A stretch of DNA of 64,000 nucleotides from Cantharellus purpuraceus (GCA_025174535.1 JALBUN010000010.1:868001-932000); one strand, 5' to 3'; shown: positions 10,589-21,642, numbered from the stretch's first letter. The notes: generated by a model from the sequence alone, not told the origin. Program-made: numbers and translations.

Positions 10589-10732
10589 GTATCTCCCTTC
10601 TAGATCGAGCCCACGAGATCTTAGTCAGTACCATGGGAAAGTTGCAGGTATATGCGGTTGAATTGGCGCATGAGGCGAGGCCCTTATTAAAACGTGTGTT
10701 ACCTCATTCCTTATCTCTTACCACCATCTACT
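10589..10732 (+). promoter_or_regulatory. Leader of the E1 antisense ORF with AT-rich TATA-like box; minus-strand polypurine tract
   Basis: 144 bp between LTR and the accessory ATG. attaaaa at 10686-10692 lies 41 bases before the ATG, matching the place of the clear TATA in E3. The first 13 bases, read on the minus strand, are the purine tract that primes plus-strand DNA synthesis in LTR elements. Confidence 0.5.
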
Positions 10733-11530
10733 ATGCCTTCCGCTGAGGAACTTCGCCAACAACATGCCGAATTGGACCGGTCGATCGCTGAGGCTGATGC
10801 TGCGGAGAAGAAGGCGGAGGAGGAGAAGAAGAAAGAGGCGGCTTGCGCGAGGGTCGCTGAGGCCACACGAGTCAGAGCGGAGGCCGTGAAGAGGAGGGCT
10901 GTGTCGCAAGTAGCCGTCAAAGGCAAGGAGGTCGTCCGAGACCTCGACGAGGAGTCCGAGCTGGACCTCATCTGTGATATGTGCATCAAGCACAAGGAGG
11001 GTGTAAGTGCAGCGGATCCGTCTCCCAAACGTCGTAGGACATGGACCATGTCCTCAGGTCCTGGGGTCGAGTCAATACCGCCAGCATTGGTAGAGGCCAT
11101 GCAGGACATCAGCCTCAACTCGGCTGTGGTGGCTCGTCGTTTGATCAATGTGTCCGATCATGGCGAAGGAACAATTGCGGCCCTTCAGGGCATCGAGGCT
11201 CATTTGGGTGAGCTTGCAGGAATGTTCCATCACTACATGATGGAACCGAGATGGGGTCCACTCCAAGGGGAGTTGGACTCGTTGAAGCTGGAACTCCTGG
11301 GTGCCGTATATGACACGGACTCAAACTCCTCCGGGTCTTGGGATACCACGGATAACTTCGATGGGTTGGATGATGACGAGTGGAGGCCATGGGAGGAGAT
11401 TGACAGGATGCTTGAGGATCAGAGACTGGAGTTGGAGATTCCAGAGCAGGAGATTTCAGAGAAGGGGGGGACAGTGGATGGGGGTTCTGAGGAATCGGAT
11501 GTAGGGGAGTCGGAGATCATGGAGTCTTGA
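10733..11530 (+). CDS. E1 antisense accessory ORF, short form
   Basis: 265 codons from ATG 10733 to TGA 11528-11530, open while the flanking pol is frameshifted. The N-terminus MPSAEELRQQHAELDRSIAE runs into an A/E/K/R-rich helix (residues 15-75), then a CxxC pair (ICDMC) followed directly by a basic KRRR stretch and an acidic C-terminus. Compared with E3/E4 the order is the same: helix, cysteines, basic patch, amphipathic segment, acidic tail. However, four of the six cysteines are missing. It is antisense to gag-pol, with stops 58 bp apart. A decayed relative of its N-terminal half lies at 33790-34121. No known function; homology to the E3/E4 ORF is inferred from position and layout. Confidence 0.68.
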   Translation: MPSAEELRQQHAELDRSIAEADAAEKKAEEEKKKEAACARVAEATRVRAEAVKRRAVSQVAVKGKEVVRDLDEESELDLICDMCIKHKEGVSAADPSPKRRRTWTMSSGPGVESIPPALVEAMQDISLNSAVVARRLINVSDHGEGTIAALQGIEAHLGELAGMFHHYMMEPRWGPLQGELDSLKLELLGAVYDTDSNSSGSWDTTDNFDGLDDDEWRPWEEIDRMLEDQRLELEIPEQEISEKGGTVDGGSEESDVGESEIMES

Positions 11531-11588
11531 TGTAGTTAGAGAATGTGATGAATGATCGATTGGAGTTTCTTGGAGAAAATGGAGTGAA

Positions 11589-12440
11589 TTAAGGCAAAAT
11601 GGGACCAGGTTTATGAGGATGGGCTGTGTGGAAATTGGAGATGATCTCCATCGCATGTCCTAATTCCGAAGCTGGTAGCCAGGAAGTTTCTTCATCTGTT
11701 CCTTCGTATCCTGCCCACCTGACAAGGTATTGCAGTTTACATTTTCGTCTCTTGTCGATCTTGGAGTCCAGAATTGCTGATAATTCGTACTCCAGTTCTC
11801 CATCTATGATGACAGGAGGAACTGGAGTTGGTTCTCGACCAGAGAATGGATCTGGAGTTGATGGTTCAAGCATGGAGACGTGGAAGACGGGGTGTATGGA
11901 GCGCATGCTTTCTTGGAGATGGAGGGTAAAGGAGTTAGAGCCTGCTTGAGCGATGATTTCGAAAGGACCAAGATATTTCTCCGATAGTTTCTTGGAAGGT
12001 CTCTAGTACATATGCTGTCAGATTTGACGAAAACCTTGTCTCCAACCTTGAAGTCCAGAGCTGGAGATCGACGGCGGTCAGCGGAGGTGGAGTAATGGAG
12101 TTGGGCATTGGAGATGGTCTTTCAGAGATGCTGGTGGAGTTCATGGAGATCCACAGCGAAGTCTTGAGCTCTTGAAGAAGCGAGGTCTCATTCCGGATGT
12201 ACGGAGATGTTTGGGTGGTCACCCTTGTTGGCAAAGAATGGAGATAAGCCAGTAGTGGCGTTCGGAGCATTATTATACGCAAATTCTGCGAGTGGGAGTA
12301 AGTCGGACCAGTTGTCCTGTTGGTAGTTGCAATAGACTCGGAGGTACTGTTCAAACGTCTGGTTCATTCGTTTGGTTTGTCCATTGGCTTCCGGATGGTA
12401 TCCGGAGGTGAAGTGGAGTTTAATGTCCAAGGCCTTTCCA
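11589..12440 (-). pseudogene. E1 integrase C-terminal part and chromodomain (frameshifted)
   Basis: 12430-12188 carries the HPEANGQTKRMNQTFEQYLR block with the catalytic Glu region of the integrase core and the FAYNNAPNATTG stretch. 11906-11589 carries the post-integrase segment (HPVFHVSMLEP) and a chromodomain (CKLQYLVRWAGYEGTDEETSWLPASEL) that defines a chromovirus. The region between is frame-broken. Chromodomains direct integration to modified histones in related elements. Confidence 0.87.
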
Positions 12441-12445
12441 AGGGT

Positions 12446-13090
12446 TCAGAAGAAAGAGGACATGAACTCCATACCTCGGTCGGAGGTAATGTGTGATGGA
12501 GCTCCATGCTTGGAGAAGACATGGAGCACGAATAATTTTGCAAGCATAGGAGCTGTGATGGTGTTGACTGTAGGAATGAAAATGGACTGCTTGGTGAGGC
12601 GATCCACAATAACTAGGATGGTGTTGTAACTGGAGGAAGCTGGAAGCTTCTCAATGAAGTCCATGATGGAGTTCCACGGCCTCTCCAGAACGGGGAGTTG
12701 CTTGAGTAGTCCATAAGGATGATGTCTCTGTGACTTTGAGTGCATACAAGTGGTACATGATTTGATGTAGGACTTAACAGAACCACGGAGTTTGGGCCAG
12801 ACGTAGTCTCGCCTGATTAGGTCTATAGTTTGGTTTTGTCCAAAATGACTGGAGATCAGATGGTCATGTTTATTCTGGAGTACGTGGAGTCGGAGATTGT
12901 TCACATCAGGAACGTAGATGCGGTTGTCTAGATGGAGTAAGCCTTCTGAGTCAATGGACCAGCGATTGGTCGGTTTATTGAGATGATCGGAGATGGCTGG
13001 ATCTGATCGGAGTGCAGATTGGATATCGGAGTGGAGTGTGTCAACGTCCATAGTGATGGCTGCTCGGAGGACTGGGGAGTAGAATGTCGT
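12446..13090 (-). pseudogene. E1 integrase N-terminal zinc domain and core
   Basis: Minus strand. The H2C2 zinc domain (HDHLISSHFGQNQT, then CTTCMHSKSQRH) is followed by the core with MDFIEKLP (first Asp) and ITSDRGMEFMSSFF (second Asp). The catalytic Glu is in the next, frame-shifted segment. A codon is lost before MDF compared with E3 (SMDFIEKLP). Confidence 0.87.
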
Positions 13091-13945
13091 AGCTCAGAGG
13101 GATGCCGTTAACTGTTCATTAGTGAACACAGGCCTAAAATTATGCGGATTTACTGCTGCATAATTATTTCCTCCCTCTTTAGGATAGATGTCCCATCGTC
13201 TAGTTAATGAGTCTGGTTTTGTACCGAGTTTGCCAGGATGGAATCAGATTACCAGATTGAACTGGGACAGGAATTCAGACCAGCGGGCTTGCTGCCGTGT
13301 AAGGAGTTTGGTAGTTGAAAAGTATTTGAGGTTCTTGTGGTCTGTGATGACATCGACCGGAGTTGGGGATCCTTCGAGGCAATGTTGCCAGGACTTGAAA
13401 GCTTCAAAGATTGCGAGTAGTTCTTTATCATGGACATCGTAGTTGAGTTCCACCGGAGTGAAAGTCCGGGAGTGGAAAGCTATTGGGTGGACCTCATTAT
13501 CTGTTGGAGAGATGGTTGATAGGATGGCTGCTAGTGTGTAGTCGGAGGCATCGGTTTCTACAATGATCGGGGATCTGGGGTTCCATTGGGATAAGACCGG
13601 AGCTGTGATGAAAGCTCTCTTTAATGTTTCGAAGGATGTCCAACAGGAGTCCGAGAACTCCCATGGAGTTCCTTTATGAGTTAAACGAGTCAGTGGAACT
13701 GTGAGATCGGAGTAATTGAATATGAAATGCCTATAGAAATTGGCAAATCCTAAGAAGGATTGCACGTCCTTGACTTTGCGAGGTTCTGGCCAATCCTGTA
13801 TTACCTGGACTTTGCTGGAGTCCATAGTAAGTCCGTTTGGAGACAATATATCCGAGGTACTCGACCGTGCTCTCATGGAAAGAACATTTGTTGGCTCGAG
13901 CATACAGCTTGTGCTTCTGGAGTTGGAGAAGGACTTCACGGACAT
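13091..13945 (-). pseudogene. E1 RNase H
   Basis: Minus strand RT connection and RNase H: SFLGFANFYRHFI, IIVETDASDYTLAAILS, AFHSRTFTPVELNYDVHDKELLAI and ITDHKNLKYF. Asp and Glu positions of the RNase H fold are present. A frame change near 13840 separates it from RT, and a stop follows EFLSQFNLVIRF. Confidence 0.88.
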
Positions 13946-14657
13946 GGTTGCTGTGTTCGTCGGAGTTGTTGGAGTATATCAGGATATCGTCCAAGTACAC
14001 GAGGACCCATATATCCAGGAGGTCAGAGAAGATGTTGTTCATAAGACGCTGGAATGCTGCCGGAGCGTTGGTAAGTCCAAAGGGCATAACACACCACTCA
14101 AACGAGCCGTAGCGAGTGCGAAACACGGTCTTCCATTCGTCACCTTCATGAATCCGGACAAGGTGGTAAGCATGCCAGAGATTGATTTTGGTGAAGAATC
14201 GAGCCTTTTGAGGACTGTCAAGCAAATCGGAGATGCAAGGAAGTGGATAATGGTCTTTTTTGGTGATTTTATTGAGACCCCTGAAATCAACACAAAGTTG
14301 GAGGGATCCGTCTTTTTTCCGAATGAAAAGGACTGGAGCACTGCCCAGAGATCGGGTCGGCCGGATGAAACCATAAGATAGGTGCTCATCGATGAATTCT
14401 CGAAGAGCCTGGAGTTTGCTCTGGGACAAGGAGTAGATTGGACCAAAAGGAGGAGATGTTCCATCTTTCATTTCAATCTTCAAATCGTACGGCTTGTGAG
14501 TGGGTAGTGTGTCGGCATGGGTTTTGCTAAAGACATCCATGAATTCATGATATTTGGTTGGAACATTTTTCATGTCGACCGGAGGGTCCTCGGAGTTCTT
14601 TGGAACTGTTGAGGAGATGAACAACTTGAATGTGTGCGTCGGCTCAGGAAGAGTCAC
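13731..14657 (-). pseudogene. E1 reverse transcriptase with Asp-to-Asn change in motif A
   Basis: Minus strand, 308 codons. RT blocks: [50 protein letters not shown] and the catalytic VYLDDILIYS. Motif A reads [12 protein letters not shown] where chromoviruses normally have TKIDLRHAYHLV, so the first catalytic Asp is Asn. E1' at 39180 has the same two changes. The ORF loses frame after EYLGYIVS. Confidence 0.88.
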
Positions 14658-15198
14658 GGGTGAAGGCTGCCGCGTTGATGAAAGCTATTTTTGGAGCAAC
14701 GGGTGGAGATGGAGTTACAGAGTTGAGTGGAGCTGATGCTACCGACTCGGGTGGCGCCAAGGATTTAGTCTCTATTGGAGTTTGGAACGAGATACTGCCC
14801 AATATCCAGTCAATCAACGGATTGTAGCGGGTGAGCCAGTTGTGTCCCAGAACTGCCAAGCAACTAACATCCAATGGAGTTACATAGAAAGTAACGGAGT
14901 GGGTTTCTCCTGTAGGAAAACGGAGTGGGGAAAACAGAGTGGCAATTCGATTGTGGAATTGATAACAGAGTTAGAGGATCCGTCGAAAAGCCATAACGGA
15001 ATCAGAGTGATGTCTTTAGACCGGAGATGATGTCCGGAGACAAATGAAGTGTTGAGGAACCAGTGAGTGGAACCAGAGTCCACTAAGGTTGGGATTGGAG
15101 TTAAGGGAATGAGATCGGAGGTAAGTCAGAGTGTCAAGGAGTTAGGATCAGAAAGAGCGGATGTGTTGAGACGTAGCTCCGCGAAAACACCGATGAGT
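14644..15198 (-). pseudogene. E1 aspartic protease (frameshifted)
   Basis: Minus strand 15083-14880 has the active-site block VDSGSTHWFL, and 14874-14644 has the second block CLAVLGHNWLTRYNPLIDW. These are the DSG and hydrophobic-hydrophobic-G blocks of retroviral-type proteases. One frame change lies between them near 14878. Confidence 0.78.
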
Positions 15199-16200
15199 TC
15201 AATGCAACCCTTGTTCGGTGCCGGAGTTGGAGGGTTGCTTATTATTATTTTGGCTCCATAGCCTTGGCTTTGGAGCTCTTGTCGGACTTGTTGTCCATTG
15301 AGGCAGCACGGGCTTTGTGGCTGCAGAGGTGGTCTTTGGACAATCCTTGGCAACATGACCTATTCGTCCACAGAAGAGGCAGAGATTCTGCTCGATATGA
15401 CATTGTCGTTCCTGTAGAGTAAGTTTAATGTCTTTACCAAGCTTGGTAGAGAGGTTGGGGGTCTGCTTTGGAGTTCTGGAGATAGAGGCTGTGGGGGTGG
15501 ATCTGGGGTTTCCGGATTTACTGGAGTTGGGCTGCTTCTTGTTGTCGCTGCCCTGGGTGTTAGAGGATGAAGTGGACTTGCCCTTGTTGTTGGACTTGTC
15601 CTGGTTCTTGCCCGAGGCGGTCTCACGAGCTACCTCGGAGCATCGTTCCCAGTACTGAGCATCGATGGACTGTGCTAGAGTCCGGAGTTCAGCTAGGGTG
15701 ACGGGTTTGCCTACTCTGGCGACCTCATCCTTAATCTGGGATGGGAGGCCATTGTATAACTGGCGTTGGAGTGCAGCGTTTCCCCATTGGACACAAGCAG
15801 CTAGTCGATTGAAATCAACTAGATACTTAGTGATCCTCTGGTTATCACGCATTTGGAGATTCTCAAGTTCGGCCTTGGCTTTGGCCTCTGGGTCATGAGG
15901 TCCGAAGTTGGTTTTCAACTCGGACACGAACTCAGAGTAGTCGTCTAGCCAAGAGGCTTCGGAATTGGAGGTTAGGGTGGGTTTGAACCAGTTGAATGCA
16001 GTTCCCTTCAAATAGGATAGAGCATAAGTAACTTTAGCACTATCATCGGAGAATGCATCAGGACAGTCACAGAAATTGAGGGTACATTGTGTGAAGAAAG
16101 GCTGGAGTTTGCGGGAATCGGATCTGTCGAAGGTATCTGGTTCTCGGACCTTGGTCCGAGCAGAAGACTTCTTCGGAGATGATATGGAGTTAGCCAACAT
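15199..16200 (-). CDS. E1 Gag (capsid and nucleocapsid)
   Basis: 333 codons on the minus strand. Capsid-like segment KVTYALSYLKGTAFNWFKP, then ELENLQMRDNQRITKYLVDFNRLA, a low-complexity S/N/K/P region, and a CCHC zinc knuckle CLFCGRIGHVAKDC. This is the standard Ty3/gypsy Gag, on the same strand as pol, showing that the plus-strand ORF at 10733 is extra. The start at 16200 is the first ATG of the long frame. A short N-terminal frame (ATG about 16379) overlaps in another frame and is open in E1' but stopped here. Confidence 0.85.
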   Translation of the reverse strand: MLANSISSPKKSSARTKVREPDTFDRSDSRKLQPFFTQCTLNFCDCPDAFSDDSAKVTYALSYLKGTAFNWFKPTLTSNSEASWLDDYSEFVSELKTNFGPHDPEAKAKAELENLQMRDNQRITKYLVDFNRLAACVQWGNAALQRQLYNGLPSQIKDEVARVGKPVTLAELRTLAQSIDAQYWERCSEVARETASGKNQDKSNNKGKSTSSSNTQGSDNKKQPNSSKSGNPRSTPTASISRTPKQTPNLSTKLGKDIKLTLQERQCHIEQNLCLFCGRIGHVAKDCPKTTSAATKPVLPQWTTSPTRAPKPRLWSQNNNKQPSNSGTEQGLH

Positions 16201-16406
16201 ACTGAGGGCTTCCGCAGGTTAGGGATTAGGATGGATGATAGATTAGCTAGAGGAGTGCCTTCCTAGAGGTTAGCCTCGAGCTCCTGGTCGGATGATGGTG
16301 CTTCTCCAGGGACTTCCTCAATGGTAGCAGGTGGTACTCCCGCTCGGATGGAGGTCTGGGTGCTTTGGGGTGGCATGACAATTTGAGGGTGTAAGTTCGT
16401 ATATAC

Positions 16407-17013
16407 TGTTAAGTGCTGAAAACTCAGAGTTTAAAGGAGTAGCTGGTGTTCAGATACTAGTGAGGAAGGGGATGGGACTTTACTGTTCCAGTTCAACCGG
16501 AGACAGATGGGGACAAATAACATTTGAGTCAGATCAAGTGGACTTGGCTTCAACTTATGTGTTGCGCCCCCTTGAATTGTCGGTCCAATATTTCGGAGTT
16601 CGGAGTACAGAGTTGGATCAAAGATCTGGAGTTTGACTTGTCAAGAAGATACTTGTCAAGAAGCTAGTAACCAAGAAGCTGATGGGGAATCTTAGTTGAT
16701 TTACGAACTACTGTAACATACAAGAAGTAGCCCATATAAGTATGTAGAGAATTGAATGGTAACTAAAAGCGATAAGACAATAAGACTAATATGGAATACA
16801 ACATGGAAAGGAGTTTGGAGTTTGGACTCATGTCCGAACTAATACTAAACAATTAGAAAGTATAACGGTTGTTGTAACCCATAAGAAGAAGACTACTAAT
16901 GAGGAGAACAATGGCGGGGTCTGGAGTTGATGGAGGTGGAGTTGACGGAGGTGGAGTTGATGGAGGTGGAGATGGAATCCGGAGATCGGAACTCAGTGTT
17001 ACAGGATGTAACA
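16407..17013 (-). repeat. LTR-C, 5' LTR of E1
   Basis: 607 bp, plus strand tgttaagtgctg to ggatgtaaca. It has a 16-bp duplication (agatacttgtcaagaa) near 16640 and one extra ggtggagttga-type unit relative to the 3' LTR. The internal region next to it begins gtatatacgaactt on the minus strand, with no tgg. Confidence 0.92.
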
Positions 17014-17018
17014 CAGAG

Positions 17019-17547
17019 CTGCAAGGTCAGGAAGGGCTCTTATTTTAAAGGTGTGACCATTCTCATCCAATAAGGGTGAGCTCACTGAGTTCTCAATCTT
17101 GGCCTTCCGTCCAGTATTACCAAACATAAGATAGCTATCTGAGCCTTCTCTTATAAGCGAGATTGAGTACTGATCAGCAAAATCATTCCCAAGAATGACA
17201 GGGGTAGTCATGCCTTTGACCACATAAGCTTCAACTTCAATCTGAACTGGTCCAGAGTCAGAGTCAAAGTAAATGGGCACCATAATGTATCCAGAAATTT
17301 TGGATGTGCCAGTAACTTGTATCAAGTTAATTTTCTGACCCGTTTTGATCTTAGGAGGATTCTCCATAGAGCAGAGAGCTTACTGAGAGATAAGGGTTAT
17401 GTCTGAACCAGAATCAGCTACAAGGGTGGTTTGATTCTTTCCATATTCTCCCAGCCAAACATTTGTAGTGGTAGCAGAAGATCCAAGGAAGGCACAGCCC
17501 ACTGGTCTGGACATGAAACGCTTGAGTTTAATCAAGGAGTTTGGAGC
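17019..17547 (-). pseudogene. E2 aspartic protease
   Basis: The minus strand reads VGCAFLGSS, then the active-site block VADSGSDITLIS, one TAA stop near 17380, and the second block MTTPVILGNDFADQYSISL. The left edge is the E1 insertion (TSD cagag) and the right edge the LTR-B insertion (TSD ggagc at 17543-17547). It links the E2 Gag (right of 20405) with RT (left of 10009). Confidence 0.83.
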
Positions 17548-20404
17548 TGTTTTGGAACCCGCAAAATTATGGTGTTAGGGCAAACTCTAAACCACCACAA
17601 TTCCGTGAATGAACAGCTGAGAAGAATATCAAATCCTACTGCAGCACAACTCCAGAAACAATTTAACGTTTGTACTTTGGTTACAATCTGTTGTAATGGT
17701 CAATGCAGACGATACGCAGGAAGGTAATACGTTTCTTAGCAGTAGGGAATGAATAAGACTTCCAGAGTCTAGAGTTCACAGATGCTTAGGGGTCCAGATA
17801 TTCCAAAAAGAGGGGAATGCACTTAGAGGCTAGAGGAAGTAGGCGGATGAATCCGACCGTCCAACCAGTGACACTCAGAAGCGGGTAACAGCAATGTGTG
17901 AAGTAGTCTAGCAACTGCTTCACACAAGTTCAAGATTCTAATGCTCTGCAAAGGCAGTACACACTAGTAACTTAAACAAGAGCACTAATGGCAGGACTAT
18001 CGACAGACAATCTCACCCTGTAGATTTGTAGTCACGTGAGGTAGATACTACACTCACGCCCAAAGCAGGACAATCACTACTTCGAGTGCAATCAAATACA
18101 GTTACACAACTGTAAGCGACCCTTGAACTGGACAATCAACAGTTACTGAGATATAGAGGATGACACTGTATGTCACTCTAGTCACACTGATGTGCAAATG
18201 ATGGGGTAGAAATGGTTATTTATTCAGAGGCAGAATGGGCTCCTTTTATATTGTATTTACAGGAGCTGACTAATACTACTGGAAACTTCTACCTGTTAAT
18301 AGATGGAATCTACTGGAAGCTAGTGGAATATGTGAGAAGGGGGTGGAAGTTTCCTAGCCAATGAGCTGCTTGGATTTGCTCTGACTCATGGCATGAGTCA
18401 TGGATGGAGTTGTATGGGAACCACCTTTTCCCTATCAAATTCCATTTATGCAGCACCAATGTGCTATTCTTTGCTTTTCCATTCCTAAATATCAGCATAT
18501 ATTTGATGCTTGTACCTGGAATGGACTTATTCAAATATTCTCTATTTTTCCATATTTTTTCAGGAATATTCCATGCAGAACTCGGCTCAGAATCATTTAT
18601 TTCTGCTGTGCTACAGTTGTGGACCCATAGGCGCCCACAAACCTTCGCGCAGCCGGCTCTCCCCTTTTGCACCAGGCATTTGGCCTGAATTCAAGCTCAG
18701 ATGTCTCTCATCAATAAATATTCTGTAACTTAACAACCACAGCCTCTCAGGGCACTATTTTCCATGCAGATCATCACCTGAGATGTGGCTATCCAAACCA
18801 GTGCAGAAAACAGGGTGGACACCCTTCTTTTTGCCTGATCAGTGCCTAGCTCAGGGATCAGATCAGCTGATGGGTGATCAAATCAGGTGATTGCCTTGGA
18901 ATATTCTACCCCTTTCCATAACATTCTAGCTGTTTCCCTCTATTATTAGATAGAACTTTCCAGAACCATTATTCAGCTCCTGATCAGTGTTAGTGCTGTG
19001 ATCAGATCCTGTGATTGGCTTGGAATATTCTACCCCTTTCTTCCACCTTCCACAACCTTCCAGTAGTTTCCATCTATTAATAGGTACAATATTCCAGAAG
19101 CATTACTCAGCCCCTGTAAATACAATATATAAGGAGGCCATTCTGCCTCTGAAAGAAGAACATATCATCATATTCTACCCATCTTCTGCACACCAGTGTG
19201 ACTAGAGTGACATACAGTGTCATCCTCTATCTCAGTAACTGTTGATTACCAGTTCAAGGATCTTTCACAGTTGTGTAACTGTACTTGATTGCACTCGAAG
19301 TAGTGATATTCCTGCTTTGGGCGTGAGTGTAGTATCTGCCTCACGTGACTACAAATCTACAGGGTGAGATTGTCTGTCGATAGTCCTGCCATTAGTGCTC
19401 TTGTTTAAGTAACTAGTGTGTACTGCCTTTGCAGAGCATTAGAAGCTTGAACTCGTGTGAAGCAGTTGCTAGACTACTTCACACATCGCTGTTACCCGCT
19501 TCTGAGTGCCACTGGTTGGACGGTTGGATTCATCCACCTACTTCCTTTAGCCTCTAAGTGCATTCCCCTCTTTTTGGAATATCTGGACCCCTAAGCGTCC
19601 GTGAACTCTAGACTCTGGAAGTCTTATTCATTTCTTGCTGCTAAGAAACATATTACTTTTCTGCGTATAGTCTGCATTGACCAATACAAAGGATTGTAAC
19701 CAAAGTACAAATGTTAAATTGTTTCTGGAGTTGTGCTGCAGCAGGGTTTGATATTCTTCTCAGCTGTTCATTCACGGAATTGTGGTGATTTAGAGTTTGC
19801 CCTAACACCATAATTTTGTGGGTTCCAAAACAGGAGTCATAGTATGAGTAATCACAGGAGTCATGGTATGAGTCATGGAAGGAGTCATAGCATGAGTCAT
19901 GGCAGGAGTCATTGCATGAGTCACCATTACTCAAATAACTCGGTCAATACTTCGTTTCCTGGGCTGATCAGCACAGCTATGGGTAGGCACAGCTTCTATT
20001 GAACTCTCCACTGAAAATGGAGTCAGGAGGTGCAGTGGTTGTGAAGATATTGAGGATTTACTGGCAGTGGTGACCAGATTGAGTCGGAGATTGAAATGAG
20101 TCATGTGATTGAAAATGAGTCAGTTGTCCGGGTGACTCCAGCTGACCTTGGGGCTGCTGACATCTGCAAAGGTTTGTGGGTCCATGTGGGTCCCAAAACT
20201 TCACCCAGCAGAACAATAAGTTTGTAGACTCATTTCTGCATGGAAAATTCCCGAAAAAATATGAAAAAATAGAGAATATTTGAATGGCCCTGAATCAAGA
20301 GAAAGCAGCACATATATGCTGATATTTTAAGGCCATGAAGTGAAATTGTACAGTTTTGGGACTTTAAACAAGATCTTTTTTAAGGGAAAACCAGTTCCCA
20401 TACA
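17548..20404 (-). repeat. Solo LTR-B, reverse, interrupted by a second LTR-B; TSD ggagc
   Basis: Starts tgttttggaaccc and ends ttcccataca on the plus strand; 5-bp TSD ggagc at 17543-17547 and 20405-20409. With the inner insertion and its TSD removed, it is about 1430 bp, equal to other LTR-B copies. Its sequence is visibly more diverged than the inner copy, so it is older. It lies inside E2 between Gag and protease. Confidence 0.9.
18411..19832 (+). repeat. Solo LTR-B, forward, nested in the older LTR-B; TSD ggagt
   Basis: 1422 bp from tgtatgggaacc to ggttccaaaaca with inverted termini and TSD ggagt (18406-18410 and 19833-19837). Nearly identical to the copy at 37281-38712 except for a 10-bp deletion near 18788. 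It has a TATA-like box (caatatataagg) at about 19122. The flanking host has short repeats of ggagtcatgg type (19833-19925). Confidence 0.92.
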
Positions 20405-21642
20405 GGAGCCCAACTAGAATTCCTTAGGAATGCAGCTACATGTTTGGAATCTTTCATTAACCTTCTCCTCTCTTGATGAGAATTAGGAGTGAATGTCTCA
20501 GAAAAAGAGTTTTCCAGAGACAAAGGCTCAGAAGATTTTTCTCTATTAGGTATGGATCCCCCCAGTCAGGACATACTTTCCAGCAAGCTCATGGCTGGTT
20601 TAGCAAGTTGACAATGTGCCTCTGTATCCTGAGCAGATTCCTGTTGATCTGATGAAGGTTCTTCAGGGATATTCTCAGTGGCAACATTATTAACATGAGC
20701 ACTGTCTGAACTTAAATCCACTTCTGATTCATGAAGTGATTCAAGGTACATATCCTCATAGGCGAGGTCTGCATTAGCTTCTTCATTAGAAACCATGTAA
20801 TGTGTATGGGCAGAGCGAGATGCTGAACTGGCATGTTTGCACTCATTATCCCAATGCTTGTTACTGCCACAATGCCTGCAAGGTCTAGCTCCTTTGGATT
20901 CAGGTGTGGAATTTTTAGACACATTAGAATCATCCCAAGGGAATTTTGGAGGATTCAATTTGGATGACCATCCAACCAGATGAGCTCTAGCATCTCTAAA
21001 AGATCTGTTCGAGTCAAACCTAGGTTTGGGTTGATGCAAAGAATTTTCCAAATTTCTAATACATCTTTCCAGGTTGTCTCCTGAAGAGAAAGGAGCATGC
21101 GACAATGATTCCTCGTGATACTTGATAGCAGTTTGGAATTCCACTGCAGATGCACACTGATGAGCGTCAATGACTGTATGCCAATATGGTGGTGCACCAT
21201 TCATGATTTCCAATATAAGCTCTGAGTCTGACAGCTTGCCGACCAGTCTCAATAGCTCTGACTTTCTAATGTAATACTCGCTAGGAGTCTCATTAGCAAA
21301 GCCAGACTCTCTGAAAGTAGCACAAGTTGCTCTAGCTTTCTGCCTATCCAACCAGGCTCTGTTCATATAGTATGAACCAATGACTTCTCTGATGGACTTC
21401 CAGTCCTCAGTTGCTTCTTGGCGATATGACAATGGTAAGGAGAAAAACCATCTCTCAGCTCCTTTACGCAACTGCAAAGGGATAATTTGTCCCAATTGCT
21501 TGAAGACCATAGGAGATCGCTGAGCCAAATGATTTACTTTCAATATCCATTGAGCCAAACTATCAGGGTTTCCATCCCATTCAGGGACTAAGTCCTGACG
21601 CAACTTGTTATCAAAGTAAGCTTCCAGCTTGCTCTGAGTCAC
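20405..21642 (-). pseudogene. E2 Gag, C-terminal part with zinc knuckle
   Basis: The minus-strand frame 21642-20566 (358 codons) has a capsid-like region (WDGNPDSLAQWILKVNHLA, then RKGAERWFFSLP) and a zinc knuckle CRHCGSNKHWDNEC, followed by a serine- and acid-rich tail. The frame continues to the LTR-B insertion with a few stops. Confidence 0.82.

Larger units (their letters stand above)
10010..17013 (-). mobile_element. E1: full-length Ty3/gypsy chromovirus, minus strand, nested in E2
   Basis: Bounded by two LTR-C copies (10010-10588 and 16407-17013) and a perfect 5-bp TSD cagag at 10005-10009 and 17014-17018. Minus-strand order from the right: 5' LTR, Gag with zinc knuckle, protease, RT, RNase H, integrase, chromodomain. 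Then comes an ORF on the opposite strand, a polypurine tract (agaagggagatac, minus strand, 10589-10601) and the 3' LTR. Several frameshifts break pol. The LTRs differ by scattered transitions and two short repeat-length changes, so the insertion is not brand new. Confidence 0.93.

Noticed and set aside
18310..18728. Frames such as YGNHLFPIKFHLCSTN repeated at 18.4, 33.4, 37.3 and 45.1 kb
   Set aside because: They are copies of LTR-B sequence, not a gene; identical frames occur wherever LTR-B occurs.
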